From assembly GCA_031771865.1 (NCBI GenBank), contig JASISA010000019.1, positions 806,001-870,000 of the forward strand: a stretch of 64,000 bases of DNA. Direction: 5' to 3'. Positions 22,619 to 33,773 of this stretch are shown here, one piece after another; the first letter of the stretch is position 1; each line of letters starts with the position of its first letter. The position numbers and the translations under genes are program-made. The notes below the pieces were generated by a model that saw nothing but the letters and a program-made list of their open reading frames with translations, was not told the DNA's origin and did not search any database. Source of the stretch: Nothophaeocryptopus gaeumannii. Taxonomy: Eukaryota; Ascomycota; Dothideomycetes; Mycosphaerellales; Mycosphaerellaceae.

Positions 22619-25367
22619 TCACCTTGGAAGAGCCATCGCTCTGGGCTTCGACCACGTCCAGTTGCCCGTATCATTGCTCGTTCCATTGCCGAAGTTTCCA
22701 ACAAGGGTCACATTGGTCTCGTTCGCAACTTCCATCACGTATTTCAGCTCGCCTGCCGGCTTGACGCTGGTGAGTTTGAATTGAATGCACATGCTGTTGA
22801 AAATACCTCCGGCAGTGTATCTCTCTTCTTCAGGCGCATCAGCATTAGCAGGGCCTGAAGTTAAGTCAGTGAGTGCAGAAAAGTGTGAGGATGAACAAAC
22901 AGTACTTACATCCTAAGATCGCTTGCTCAGCATAATTGTTGACGAACTCGTCAATGTTCCAATCCACGAAACTGACGTTCATGATCCCTCGTGGACAAGC
23001 CGACGGGTCGTATTGCACAGACAGCGCTCCGACCATGTTATTGTTGGAGTGCAGATCCTCGTACTCTCTCGCTCTGAATCCCTTCGAGTCCAGGCCGGGG
23101 AAGAGAGTCGCAGTTCCCGCGACTGTAGCGCCCGCTTTCGAGAAGGACAAATCACTCCAGAAGCTCGAAGCCTTACTTGCAATGCCATACGAAGCATACA
23201 TACCAGCGGTCTTGACGTCGTTGCAGCTAGCCATTGTGGTAGTCTCGGTGGGCGGGTCCGTCAACGTAGGAGCTGGGGTCACCCCAGGAATGCCAGTCTT
23301 CGTGGCGGAGCTGGCTGGCCAAGACGTATAGCCACCGCAGAGTAACGCAGTCGAGGTAGCGCTTCCTCCATTGGTCGTGAGTGTGACGGTAGGATTCATG
23401 ACGAAGTCGCCAGATCTCGTGCCTTGAACGCACCTGCATGCGTACGCTCCGCCGTCATCGATGTATGGAAATTGATTGCACTGGAGCTTTGGCGGCTCAG
23501 ACATGGCCGACATAGATGCAAAGTCCATCAGCAGCACGCTTGTGAGAATGTTGATGTCCTCAGTGGGCAAAGGTGGAGCCGAAGAGAGTATACAGACTGG
23601 TGTCATAGTCGGCGCTTCCTGCACGTCGGAAGTGGAAGTTGCTGGCTCTTCCTCGCCGTCTCTGTATCTTTCAGCCTCTTTCGCTTCCAAAGCTTGGTAT
23701 TGCTCGTTGATGAGAAAGTCATTCGTAATAAGTTTGCCCTCGGCATATGCGTCCAGCACAGCATCTGTGATCAGGCCAGCGCCGTAGTGATCCGTAAGAT
23801 TTGCGCTGGCGTCTTCCCAAAGAAAGGAGGGGACGTTCTTCAGGCTCAAACCCTTCAGCACATCTGGATCGAGTAGATGGCCATCCGTCTTCTCGAAAAT
23901 TTCCAGCGAGATGAGACCGTAATCGCAGAACCTCTGGCCTTGAACGTCAACGCCACAATGCGCATCAATCGCTTCCTGAACCACCTCACTCACAGTACCT
24001 TGTACATGAATTGTGAATTGCTGAGATCCTGAAATCTTGCTGGGCGTAGCCTTCGCACCGACAGAGCTTGAAGTGCTGGACGTGAGAGTCTGGGTTGAAC
24101 TAGTGGAGGTAGTAGATGAGGAGAGCCAGCTAATGGATTGCTGAGATGTGGCGGTGAAGTTGAGCTCCGGAGCGCATCGTACAGATGAAGTTGAAGATGT
24201 GGCGCACGAAGTCGTCTGCGCTTCAGCACAAGACTGCCAAGAGTAAGACACTGTTTCGTAGCCCCAGCTGCAGGTGATTGTAGAGCTGGGCGAAGATACC
24301 GGGCCCATGTTGGTAGTTGAAGGACTAGCTTTGGAGGTGGAAGGACTAGCCTTTGAGGTCGTCACTGCCGTTGAAGGGGATATTGTGGCGCTGGCAATGG
24401 GAACGCATCTCAAAGTCCCATCGATGGTGTTGTAAAAGAGACAGTTTCTGTAAGAGCGGTCGGCGTAGGTACAAGTAGAGGTCGTCAGATAGTTCGTAGT
24501 AGATCCATGGGCTTTGGTCGGAGAATAGTAGGTGAAGGTGGAGCAGTCACCGCCTACCAGCGGGACACAGAATGGGATATCTTGATAGTAATAACCAATA
24601 CCGGCAGCAAAGGTCTGGGTCGAAGTCGCTGGCGAGGTGTAATCCGTGTAAATACAGCTCGGTAGTGCTTCAGCACAAGTGGAGAACGTACTCCACCCAA
24701 CAGTCGGACACCACCGACTAAGAGAATTTGAGGAGCAAGAAGTATACTCGGGTTTCACAACCGGCGTACTGTACTGGACCCATGAAGTGCACCCAGGCAG
24801 ACCATTCTTCGAGGCTGAAACGCAGGAAGACGATGGCGTGAACACTGGAGCAGGGCACTGGACCACGCCATAGCAATATGGCAAATACTCTGATTTGATG
24901 GCAGTCGATTGCCAGAGGCAGCTAGGCAGAGGCTTGTTGTACTCGATGCAGCTCGAAGTCGTTTCCAGCTTTGGAGAGCATGATTTCTCAGTAGCAGAAA
25001 GAGAATTCACACCCCAAGGTAGGTCATTGCAGCTTTTGTAATTCGAATTAGTGTTCGGTCGGGCGATTACGTAGGTAGACATCGTGCATGTCATAAGCCG
25101 CGCGCTCTGTGGTGGTGCGGTATTCGATGGCGGACGATCTGCTTTGATCACTCCGAAAGTTGTTGGTGCAAGATTGGTTCCATTGGTCCAAAGAGGGGTC
25201 ATACCAGCGGCGGTCGCACATGGAGTCGCAGAGCCAGTCAGAAATGTAGGAAGGGGAGTAAGAGAAGTTGTCGGACCAGCTGACACACTCATCGGTCCTG
25301 CAAGAGCTGACTTGAGCAGCAAAGCTGCGATAATCCATCCCGAGGGCATCTTCGAAAGCGACAGCAT
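22619..25367 (-). CDS. Large secreted Cys/Ser/Thr-rich protein
   Basis: Two exons, 25367-22910 and 22854-22619, with a 55-nt intron; 897 residues. The N-terminus (MLSLSKMPSGWIIAALLLKSALA) is a clear signal peptide. Residues ~60-350 are rich in evenly spaced Cys, Tyr and Ser/Thr (for example SCIEYNKPLPSCLW, SCIYTDYTSP, CVPLVGGDCSTF), suggesting repeated disulfide-bonded modules. A Ser/Thr linker follows (~340-440), then a helical domain with HCGVDVQGQRFCDYG, another linker and a last Cys-containing domain ending with N-glycosylation sites (NETNVT, NGTSNDTGNWT). No catalytic motif is recognised and no GPI signal is obvious. Likely an extracellular or wall-associated protein; a role in host or substrate contact is only a guess. 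Confidence 0.75.
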
Positions 25368-26650
25368 GGTGAGATGCCTGTGTTTTCAGCCAACAGGCCG
25401 TGCGTCATCCAGCAGCTCGAGATGTTAGGTACGTTTCCGCTCTGTGAGCTTCAGGCCTTTAAGGACCTAGTTCTCGAAGGTCTGTCGGCCGCCCGATTCT
25501 GCGGCAGCATGTATATCTCGATCCCGAGGGTGGCCCGCCGGTCCCAAAGTCCAGCGCCTGATGTATGATTGAGAGGCCCTTGCAGTACAGACGTCGAGTT
25601 CGATGTGAGATCACATGCGCGCCAGATACATGGTATTTGTGATGGAGTATCTGGACGATGCCTCTGCTGGGGTTGCAAAGTCCTGGACGCTGCTGTGAGC
25701 TATCTGTTCTGATCTCGTTTTGCGCGAGTAGTGGCGTCGTGTTTTGCAATTAGTACTTGATGAGAGTGGCCTGTCAATACTGACTTCAATGTCGATGATA
25801 CGGTGCGTGAAGCTCGTCTGGGGTAAACGCCTCGACGCACTGTTGATACCACGGGTCAGGTAGCAGTGCGAGCATCCGCAGCAAGATGGATGATGTTGGT
25901 AGTCAATGTTCCGGCGGGTGGGAAAGTATGTTCGACACAGGACTGCGCATCAAACAAGAAGTCGCTCAGATGTGCTAGTTTGCATATGATGTTGAGCAGT
26001 GAATATTGCATGTGCTAAGAAGCGGCGTTAGCTGTGTAATCAGAGTAAGCATTTGCATCTGAAAACAGTAGTCTCGACATTGAAACGCTGTTGAGTCTTG
26101 CCTAAGAAGATAGCAGACATTGAAGCCCCCAATGTACTCGACCTCGAGAAGATTGGCCGAGTCTTACATAGCTCTGCACCTGAGGCCATGGTGATGGACC
26201 GAACTGTCGCTTCTGCAGGCCTGTACGGCTACTTGCCACAAATGTGCTATTCGTCCAGATTCTATTCTTCAACGCGACGATGCGGCAACAATCCGCACTT
26301 CGCACTGGTCATATCGCTGTTTCCATCGCTAAGGCCTGACAGCTTGTGGGATAGCAAGGACCAGTCCCAAATGCGGAGAGCACCAGGCGAGGATAGGGAG
26401 AGCAGTCTGTGAGGCACGACTGGGAAGCATCAAGCGCTCCAGTAGTAACTCGACAGGCGAGGTCCATCTTGCACGTCGGTCCTGAGATGGGCACGACGCT
26501 GTGGGAAGAAGTGCGGTCGGCGTCCGCGGACCTGCCTCCGACCCCTGTCGTGCCAAGAGTTCAGGATCGCCATCTTTTTTCCTTCTAAGATGCTGCAAGT
26601 CCGCCCGCCACTCCTCCACCCTCAGCACCATCGCCGACGACGACGACAAG
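25368..26650. other. 1.3-kb divergent intergenic region
   Basis: Between the heads of the secreted protein gene (-) and SPB1 (+). The SPB1 frame is open upstream to 26501 only from a GTG, so that part is taken as 5'UTR. No gene, repeat or RNA recognised. Confidence 0.5.
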
Positions 26651-29182
26651 ATGGCGATCCAGAAGAAGAACGCGAAGGCGCGTCTGGACAAATACTACTA
26701 CCTCGCCAAAGAGAAAGGGTACCGCGCCCGAGCCGCGTTTAAGCTGATCCAACTGAACAAGAAGTACTCGTTCCTGCAAAACGCAAAATGCCTGATAGAT
26801 CTCTGCGCCGCCCCCGGATCATGGATGCAAGTCGCGGCAGAGGTGATGCCGCAGAAGAGTCTGATTGTCGGAGTCGATCTCGCGCCTATCAAACCGATCC
26901 CGAAGACGATTTCGTTCCAAGGCGATATCACCACCGATAAGACCCGTGCCATTATTCGAGGCCACTTGAAGACGTGGAAGGCAGACTGTGTGGTACACGA
27001 TGGTGCGCCTAATGTCGGCACAGCGTGGGTGCAGGATGCCTTCAGTCAAAATGAGCTGGTGCTGTGCAGTTTGAAGCTGGCGACTGAGTTCCTTGCACCG
27101 AACGGGACATTTGTGACAAAGGTTTTCAGGAGCAAGGATAGTGCGAAGCTGGAATGGATATTCAAGCAGCTCTTCAACAAAGTCGAGCAGACCAAGCCGC
27201 CTAGTAGCAGAAATGTTTCTGCAGAGACTTTCTACGTCTGCAGAGGATACAAGGCGCCAAAGCATTTGGACCCGAAATTCTTGGACTCGCACTACGCTTT
27301 TATGGACGTCGCGAACAAGCCCGAAAACAACGAGGTCAAAGTTTTCAACCCGGAGAAGAAGAAGCGAAAGCGTGAGGGTTACGAGGAGGGTGACTGGATA
27401 CAGTTCAAAGAGGCTGCTGCGAGCGAATTCATCCAGACGCAAGATCCGATCGACATGCTTGGCACTTTGAACAGACTGCACTTCCGACAAGAAGGCAATG
27501 GCGACATCGCACTGGCAGCATTGGACAAGCTTCCTGAGACAACGGAAGAGGTGCGCATCTGTTGCCAGGATTTGAAGGTGCTGGGAAGGAAGGAGTTTAA
27601 GCTATTGCTCAGATGGCGTCTGAAGGCAAGAGAAAGATTCGGCTTCAAGCAAAAGAAGGAAGATCATAAGAGCAAGGACAAGACAGAGCAGCCAGCAGAG
27701 GGTGAGGCGGGCGAGGAGGTTGCCGTGGTAGAGTCCATGGACGACGAGATGCGCCTTCAAGAGGAGATACAAGCAATGAAAGATGCGCAAAGCAAAATCA
27801 AAAAGAAGGAGCGGAGACGAGATAACGAGAAGAAGCAGCGAGAGATTGTGCGCATGCAGATGGGCATGACAACACCTTCAGAGATTGGTATCGAGGCTGG
27901 TCTGCAAGGTGGTGACGCTGTGTTTCAGCTCAGAGACGTGGACAAAGACTCAGTCCTGCGACGACAGATCACAAAAGGACGTATGACATCCCTTGTGGAA
28001 CAGCCGAAAGAAGAGGAAGAGAGCAGCGAGGAGGAAGACGAAGATGACGACGGCGATGCGCTGGAAAGGCAACTGGACAGCATGTACGAAATGTATCAGG
28101 AAAAGCGTGAAGATCGCGACACCAAAGCTAGAGCGAAACGCGCACGAAGGGAAGCTGGCAGAGATCGCGAAGATGAGTTCGAGGGCTTTGACGAGGGAGA
28201 AAAGGGCGCAGATACAGATGCCAGCAGTGATGCGGAGCTTGTGGCAGAGGATGAAGACAGTGATTGGAGTGATGATGAGGAGAGCGAGGGCTTGACTACT
28301 GATTTGAGGCCGCGAGAGAAGAAGGGCGCTCTGTCAAACCGAGCTGCTTCCTTCTTTCAACAAGACATATTTGATGGGATAGACGGGCTTGATGAGGAAG
28401 ATGAGGATCAAGACACAGACAAGGGCCGGGACAGTGGCATTGATGTTGACTCTCCCGAACTGAAAGCCGCCGCTGAAGAAGCCGACGAGGTATCTGACAC
28501 AGAGGAGGATCAAGAAGTGTACGACTCTGAACCTGAAGATGTCGTTGCCGATTCAGAAGACTCAGATTGGGAAGAAGGCACAACAAAAGAGCAAGAAGGC
28601 GACCAAAGTCGTCCCAACATCGATATCATCACAGCCGAGGCCATGACGCTTGCCCACTCCCTCGCAACTGGCAAAATCACGAAAGCGCAACTCGAAGACG
28701 ACAATTTCAACAAGTACTCTCTTCGCGACGTCGACGGTTTGCCCGAATGGTTCCTCGACGACGAGGGCAAACATTCTCGTGCACAACGTCCCGTCTCCAA
28801 GGAAGCAGCCGCAGCCATCAAAGAGAAACTCCGCGCCCTCAACGCCCGCCCCATCAAAAAGGTCCGCGAAGCCAAAGCCCGCAAAACTCTCCGCGCAGCT
28901 CGTCGCCTCGAAAAACTAAAGAAGAAGAGCGAAGGTCTCGCGGAAGACGGCGATCTTGGAGAACGCGACAAGGCCAACCAGATCTCGAAACTGATGGCCA
29001 AGGCCTCGAAGGCCGGCAAGAAGAAGAAGCAACCTGTCAAAGTCATCAGGGCTGGTGGGTTCAATAAGGGACAGGGAAGGCCGAGAGGTGTGAAGGGCAA
29101 GTATAAGATGGTTGATCCGAGGCTGAAGAAGGACACGAGAGGGTTGAAGCGGGCGGAGAAGAAGGCGAAGGGGAAGAAATGA
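26651..29182 (+). CDS. SPB1: AdoMet-dependent rRNA 2'-O-methyltransferase SPB1
   Basis: Nucleolar enzyme of 60S ribosome assembly that methylates the 25S rRNA A-loop (Gm2922 in yeast). One exon, 843 residues, close to yeast Spb1 (841). The ATG at 26651 gives the family N-terminus MAIQKKNAKARLDKYY. The FtsJ-type domain (about 1-230) shows KEKGYRARAAFKL with the catalytic Lys, the AdoMet loop DLCAAPGSWMQVA, GDITTDKTR, HDGAPNVG and FVTKVFRS with the second catalytic Lys. The middle is a helical DUF3381-like domain, then long acidic Glu/Asp/Ser tracts. The C-terminal Spb1_C domain (AEAMTLAHSLATGK, GLPEWFLDDE) ends in a Lys/Arg-rich tail fit for nucleolar targeting. A complete housekeeping gene. 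Confidence 0.97.
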   Translation: MAIQKKNAKARLDKYYYLAKEKGYRARAAFKLIQLNKKYSFLQNAKCLIDLCAAPGSWMQVAAEVMPQKSLIVGVDLAPIKPIPKTISFQGDITTDKTRAIIRGHLKTWKADCVVHDGAPNVGTAWVQDAFSQNELVLCSLKLATEFLAPNGTFVTKVFRSKDSAKLEWIFKQLFNKVEQTKPPSSRNVSAETFYVCRGYKAPKHLDPKFLDSHYAFMDVANKPENNEVKVFNPEKKKRKREGYEEGDWIQFKEAAASEFIQTQDPIDMLGTLNRLHFRQEGNGDIALAALDKLPETTEEVRICCQDLKVLGRKEFKLLLRWRLKARERFGFKQKKEDHKSKDKTEQPAEGEAGEEVAVVESMDDEMRLQEEIQAMKDAQSKIKKKERRRDNEKKQREIVRMQMGMTTPSEIGIEAGLQGGDAVFQLRDVDKDSVLRRQITKGRMTSLVEQPKEEEESSEEEDEDDDGDALERQLDSMYEMYQEKREDRDTKARAKRARREAGRDREDEFEGFDEGEKGADTDASSDAELVAEDEDSDWSDDEESEGLTTDLRPREKKGALSNRAASFFQQDIFDGIDGLDEEDEDQDTDKGRDSGIDVDSPELKAAAEEADEVSDTEEDQEVYDSEPEDVVADSEDSDWEEGTTKEQEGDQSRPNIDIITAEAMTLAHSLATGKITKAQLEDDNFNKYSLRDVDGLPEWFLDDEGKHSRAQRPVSKEAAAAIKEKLRALNARPIKKVREAKARKTLRAARRLEKLKKKSEGLAEDGDLGERDKANQISKLMAKASKAGKKKKQPVKVIRAGGFNKGQGRPRGVKGKYKMVDPRLKKDTRGLKRAEKKAKGKK

Positions 29183-29694
29183 ATGATGCTCTCGAATTTA
29201 GGAGAAGATGCAGGGAAAGTGTCAATCTACCGGGTCTTCTCTACAACGATAGTCTGTTCCCTTTCTGATCCTGTCATGCTTCCGTCGATGCTAAGTTTGA
29301 GTACGAGCCTTCTTTCATGCGGTCCCAACATCGCTACATCGTCAAAATGGTTCTACTCCAATCTAGGCCCACCGTAGCGACGTTGCATGTGCGTCTGCCA
29401 AATCTGATGTGCCTTCTACAACGCCGACTGCTCGGTATGGTACGGCAGAGTCTGTTTAACTAGAGTAGATGAATGGTCTGCATGGATGATGTGGGAAGTA
29501 AGAAGGTGGGATGGAGGATCGGGTGTCCCGGGTGAGTTGGAAGGGCCCGAGGTACTGGACATGAATTGATGAGGTGATTGAGCAGCAGAGTGCAGAGGAA
29601 GGCTTTGAGAGGAGAGGCATATCGTCTCTTGCAGGAAATGTTTGCCACCATCAAAATCTTATCATATGCTTCTATGCCAACTCCCATCCCAACG
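29183..29694. other. Convergent 3' spacer
   Basis: Lies between the stop of SPB1 (+) and the stop of the small minus-strand gene. It holds 3'UTRs; no other feature seen. Confidence 0.5.
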
Positions 29695-30150
29695 CTATAA
29701 CACAATCAAATTCCACTCCCTCTCCTCCACAACGATCTCCTGCTCCCCTTCAGTATCTACAGGCACCCGCCCCCGGATACTCAGCTTCAACACAGTCCGT
29801 CTCTCGTCCGGCCCCAGTACCGCCGCTTCGTCGACATGATACCGCTTCAATCGCAGCTCGCCATAGTGCAGACGCAAATGGTAGTCCCATATGAGGGGTG
29901 GAGGCGGGCTATTAGGATGTATCGCGAACGGGATTGGGAAGTAGGGGTCTTTGAAGACGAGGGGCCCATTCTTTTTGTGAGAGGCGTCAATCTGGGGGGA
30001 AGGTGGTGCTCTGAGGAAAGATGTTCCATGTTGACGGGTTGTGAGTCACTGTGAGTAGATGGTCTGTGAGATGGAGATGCGTTTCTACGATCGATTGAAT
30101 GCTCAGCAAATAAGATATTGTACGCGAAATTCGTCGTACTCCTCTGCCAT
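29695..30150 (-). CDS. Small conserved-looking hypothetical protein (107 aa)
   Basis: The second exon (29991-29695) has the character of real coding sequence: GPLVFKDPYFPIPFAIHP, a Pro run, WDYHLRLHYGELRLKRYHVD, alternating beta-like segments and a Glu-rich end before ..WNLIVL. Joining it to a 9-codon first exon (30150-30124, MAEEYDEFR) over a 132-nt intron with GT-AG ends keeps the frame and gives 107 residues. That intron is longer than its neighbours, and other 5' exons are possible. I do not know the family. Its 5' end lies 138 bp beyond the stop of the methyltransferase gene on the same strand. Confidence 0.5.
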
Positions 30151-30287
30151 TTCGATATCACATATACTATCCAAGCCATTCAAAGTCTCAAATCACCGCC
30201 GTTCTCTAAACATCGTCTCTGCAGACTACTTCCTCGCCGCCAGCACCACCCGCTCAATCGCTTCGACACATCAGAACTTGGGTCAAT

Positions 30288-31179
30288 CTAATTCAACTTC
30301 TCAAATCTCTTCTTTGTAAGCGTCCCATAGATATGCGGCACAGTATCGTAAGGTCCTTCATTATCTCCCGGTCGGAGATTGACTTCATCCCAATCACCAG
30401 CCTGTAGCAGCCATTCGTCTGTAGGTCGGATGAGATCGCAGCCGTTGAGAAAGTGTGGCCAGATGATGTTAATCAGTCCTGCATCACAGTCTCATGTCAG
30501 CTCTTCCATCTCGCGCCTTCCACAATCTTCATATTTCTGACTTACTTTGCCAATACGCCACAAAGTAACCCTCATACTTTGTTTTGATATGTTCAAACAC
30601 CAACCATTTCCCACCGGGCTTCAGCAACGGGTACAACTCCTTGATCACCTTCTCAGGCCCAGGGATCGAACAAAGACATTGCAACGTAACGACAGTGTCA
30701 ATGCTCGCAGGCTGAAAATCCGCCTTCGTGCTGAGCTCCTCCGCCCCACATCCCACAACCACATAAATCTCCCCCAAACCCGCCTTCTTCGCATTCTCCC
30801 TCAAAGCACCATGCATATCCCGATTCGGCTCAACACCATAAATCTTCGTGATCTTGGGGTTCTCCGCCCTCGCAAACAAATACAGCCATTGGCCTGAACC
30901 AGGTCCGATATCGAGACACACCCCCTCAGCAGCATTCTGCAAAAGTGGCATCACGACGGGAGCGACGAACTCCCGCGATTGCGGTCCGAACCAGGCCCAG
31001 AAACGGGCAAACCAGGCATCTTTGAAATCGGATAGGGAGAAGAAGGTTGAGATTTGGAGGGAGAGGATTAGCGAGATGATGGTGGGGATGATGTAGTAGG
31101 CTGAGTAAGATAGAAGCAGGAATGGACGGAGGAGGTTGAGGGGGCCGGAGGGAGTTGTTACGTCTTTCTTTGGAGGCAT
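30288..31179 (-). CDS. Membrane-anchored class I methyltransferase (METTL7-like)
   Basis: AdoMet-dependent methyltransferase. Two exons, 31179-30546 and 30478-30288 (67-nt intron); 274 residues. After about 18 polar residues, FLLLSYSAYYIIPTIISLIL is a hydrophobic segment likely to anchor it in a membrane. Motif I is CLDIGPGSGQWLYLF, followed by IYGVEPNRDMH (acidic residue binding the AdoMet ribose), DTVVTLQCLCSIP and LLKPGGKWLVFEH. The order and the anchor resemble human METTL7A/B and fungal relatives that methylate small thiols or lipids. Specificity cannot be read here. The exon 2 end RFEKLN is a normal C-terminus. Confidence 0.82.
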
Positions 31180-31883
31180 TTTGGTGAGAAGGATGACGGG
31201 GGAAAGTGGACAAAAGGTAACAGGAATGAAGTGATGCGAGGGAGTTTATATCGCGACACGCAAGCGCAAGGGGTTGTGGGCAGAACGGTAGCAGTTCAAT
31301 GGAGCACGTTGCGTTCACATGCGGGGCTGTCGTGGTGCGTGCCTTGCCCGCGAGGTCGGAAGCTAGCTTGATCGGGGAGGGGTCTGGCGACTTCACGTCT
31401 TCTGGATGAGCTTGACATGATATCGGCAAGAGGGTTCTTTCTAGATAGCAGATTGTTTCTTACCTCGTGGCCTTGTTGTCTCTGCTCGGCTCTTGAAACA
31501 GCTTGATTGCGACGCAGGCAGCGACAAAGTCCGAAGTGGTTGCAAGATCCGCCATCGGGTACCAATTTCAACGATGACATGATGTGAGTAAAACCAAAGG
31601 ACGATGATAAGTACTGGCATCTTTGACATGAGTTTCTCGAGTCTGAAAGGCTACCTGTGTTGTAATCTCCTTTCGAAGTATTGATCTTGGTTGCCAAGCT
31701 TCATCCGTTTTGATGCTTACAAATGAAAATCGCAGAAGAGTCTGTGCAAGTCCAAGGACTGATAGCAGCCTCAAGCAACCAAAATCACGCCCATTCAGAG
31801 CACTCCATCCTGTCCGTCACCCACCCAGCCATGTGTTCTTGAAATCAGCGCTCAAGTCTCGAAGCCTTTGTACCAGTCAGCAT
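31180..31883. other. 0.7-kb region upstream of the methyltransferase, left flank of the hAT element
   Basis: Should hold the methyltransferase promoter. No coding signal. It ends at the left copy of the hAT target-site duplication. Confidence 0.5.
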
Positions 31884-31891
31884 ATCTGCCT
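31884..31891 (+). repeat. hAT target-site duplication, left (ATCTGCCT)
   Basis: Eight bases identical to 33796-33803, as expected for hAT insertion. Confidence 0.93.
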
Positions 31892-31913
31892 CAGGGGTCT
31901 TGTTGGTCCGGTA
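31892..31913 (+). repeat. hAT terminal inverted repeat, left
   Basis: 22 bp, perfect reverse complement of 33774-33795. Confidence 0.95.
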
Positions 31914-31991
31914 TAGATGGTAGAACCTGGTTATTGGTAACCAATAGTATAGTCAGTAGGGCAATCACATGCTTACCGGTCAATATGGTAG
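31909..31991 (+). repeat. Subterminal direct-repeat block, left end of hAT
   Basis: Contains CGGTATAGATGGTA (31909-31922), ATCACATGCT (31964-31973) and GGTCAATATGGTAG (31978-31991). The same three words occur in the same order at 33709-33754. Likely subterminal transposase-binding sites. Confidence 0.7.
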
Positions 31992-32010
31992 CTGGTGAGT
32001 AAATGCTACC

Positions 32011-32026
32011 GGTAACCATGGTTACC
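32011..32026. repeat. Perfect 16-bp palindrome inside hAT
   Basis: GGTAACCATGGTTACC equals its own reverse complement. GGTAACC also occurs at ~31936 and ~33700, near both ends, so it may be a binding-site core. Confidence 0.65.
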
Positions 32027-32124
32027 AACTTCCTATCTCGGTATCCATTGCGCAGCCAGTCGGCATACTCGCCGGCGCCAAGGGCGGTACGCGTATGGGA
32101 AAAATCGACGCGTTTTCGCCGTGA

Positions 32125-33673
32125 ATGTATCCAATCTTCCCATCTCTTTACCAATATCTCATACTGTCGTATCTCGCCATGCCCAGCGTGTTGTCGTGGC
32201 TAGGTGTTGGTAGCTCTGAAGCTACTATCGTCTTATGCGAACAGAACCCCAATTACTGCGCCTCTTCTCATCCGGATACCTTCGAGCTTAGAAAGACCGA
32301 GTATGCGCGCCTCAAGAAGCATCAACAAGGTGTTGGTGAGGATCGAAAGACATGGAGTCCAGCCTGGCAGTTTGGCGAAGCGCTGCTGCGTTCGGATAAC
32401 GTGCGGGTATACTACTGCTATCTCTGCGAAAAAGAAGGCCGGCATCAGCAGTTGAACGTCTTGAATGGAACTCGAGGCGCTCTACATCACCTGTCTCAAC
32501 ACCACAGCATTAATAGCAAGGGCGAGAAAGTCGTGAAGTCCAGCGGCAGTCAGCAAACGATCGAGCGCTCAGGACTTTCATACCCTAGTAACGAAGACTC
32601 GTTACAACGAGTTCAAGTCCGCGTTGTTGCTGTGGGTTGTGTACTGCCAGATCGCCTTCAACATGGTCGAGAACCAGTACTTTCGCGAGCTCATAATGCT
32701 CCTCAACCCAGCTATTGGACTGCTGCTACCGGCCGCAGCCTCGACGATTCGGAAGTGGATTCTCTACGAGTATAACTCCTTCGTGTTGAAGCTCACAGGG
32801 AGCTGGCATCGGCGCTGAGTGACGTTCACGTAATAGGATACTTCATCTCGGATAACGCGAAGTCGAACGATGTCGCCGTCTCCTACGTGTGTAAGAAGCT
32901 CTGGCCGAACATGAATGAGAAGCAGATCAAGCAGCGCCGTCTACGATGTCTTGGACACATTATAAACCTCGTTGCCAGAGCTCTCATCATGGGCAAGGTG
33001 CTGGCAAAGCACTGACCGATCTTGAAGCGAAAATCGGCAAAGGCGCTTTCGAGGCTGTGGATCTGTTCTGGCGCGGTCGCGGAGCAGTTGGAAAGCTCCG
33101 TAATATCATCCGCTATATTCGGTCGTCGCCACAGAGGTTGGAGGCGTTTGCTGCAATCAAGATGGGTGGAAAATGGTCGAAATACAATGTGCTTAAGGTA
33201 AGTAAGTTCAGAAGCTCGAAAGTTGAGGATCGTGCACCCCGCGCTCAGCGGACTCCAGTCCACTGTGTCCAGAGTGTTTGGTTGGCTAACCCGCACGCGT
33301 TAAACACGGCGCTGGCGGCGACTAAGCCAAATCAAGTGTCGCTCTTTTCGATGACGATTTCTATACCGCAAAGGCACCTCCGAGCTTCACATGCTAATTC
33401 TACAACTTCAGCTTGTTCTCAACAACGCCACGCGCTGGAACTCCTTCTTTTACATGATTCAACGAGCCAAGGACGTCGAGAAGCGTGTATGTGTCTACGA
33501 GACTGGTGGGGACCCCGCAGCCTAAACACAAGGATAAAGAGGGCATACTGCTGGCTGCGTTTGACGAGGAAGATAAGATAGTTGAGGACTTCAAGACGGC
33601 TGAGGACCTGCTGATAAATGAGGATATTGCTGATGTCGTGAACAACAACCAGGGCGACGACGAGGTCGAATAG
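32125..33673 (+). pseudogene. Broken hAT transposase
   Basis: Pieces of a BED zinc-finger hAT transposase in three frames. Frame 1 (ATG at 32179) carries the finger (YYCYLCEKEGRHQQ..ALHHLSQHH). A frame change near 32,565 leads to SALLLWVVYCQIAFNMVEN. A further change leads to ASALSDVHVIGYFISDNAKSND. Here the segment that normally holds the first catalytic Asp (after SALSxVH, an SFDxWTSP-type stretch) is absent, so the sequence jumps to the second block. RCLGHIINLVARAL is followed by another shift near 32,995. LVLNNATRWNSFF is the conserved tryptophan motif, reached over a possible intron. The C-terminal hATC dimerisation domain is missing and replaced by a short acidic tail ending near 33,673. 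Non-functional. Confidence 0.88.
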
Positions 33674-33708
33674 ATGGCTATATTCACCTACAATAAGTCG
33701 GTAACCAA

Positions 33709-33754
33709 CGGTATAGATGGTATGATCACATGCTAAACTTGGTCAGTATGGTAG
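33709..33754 (+). repeat. Subterminal direct-repeat block, right end of hAT
   Basis: CGGTATAGATGGTA, ATCACATGCT and GGTCAGTATGGTAG in the same order and orientation as at the left end, but in 46 bp instead of 83 bp. Confidence 0.7.
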
Positions 33755-33773
33755 GAGGCCTTATTACCATACC

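Noticed and set aside
26501..26650. N-terminal extension of SPB1
   Set aside because: Begins at GTG and is not like any SPB1; the ATG at 26651 gives the exact family start.
26819..27490. 223-codon minus frame in SPB1
   Set aside because: Antisense of the methyltransferase domain of a clear gene.
31710..31916. Plus frame running into the left end of the hAT element
   Set aside because: Chance frame that crosses the insertion boundary; no protein character.
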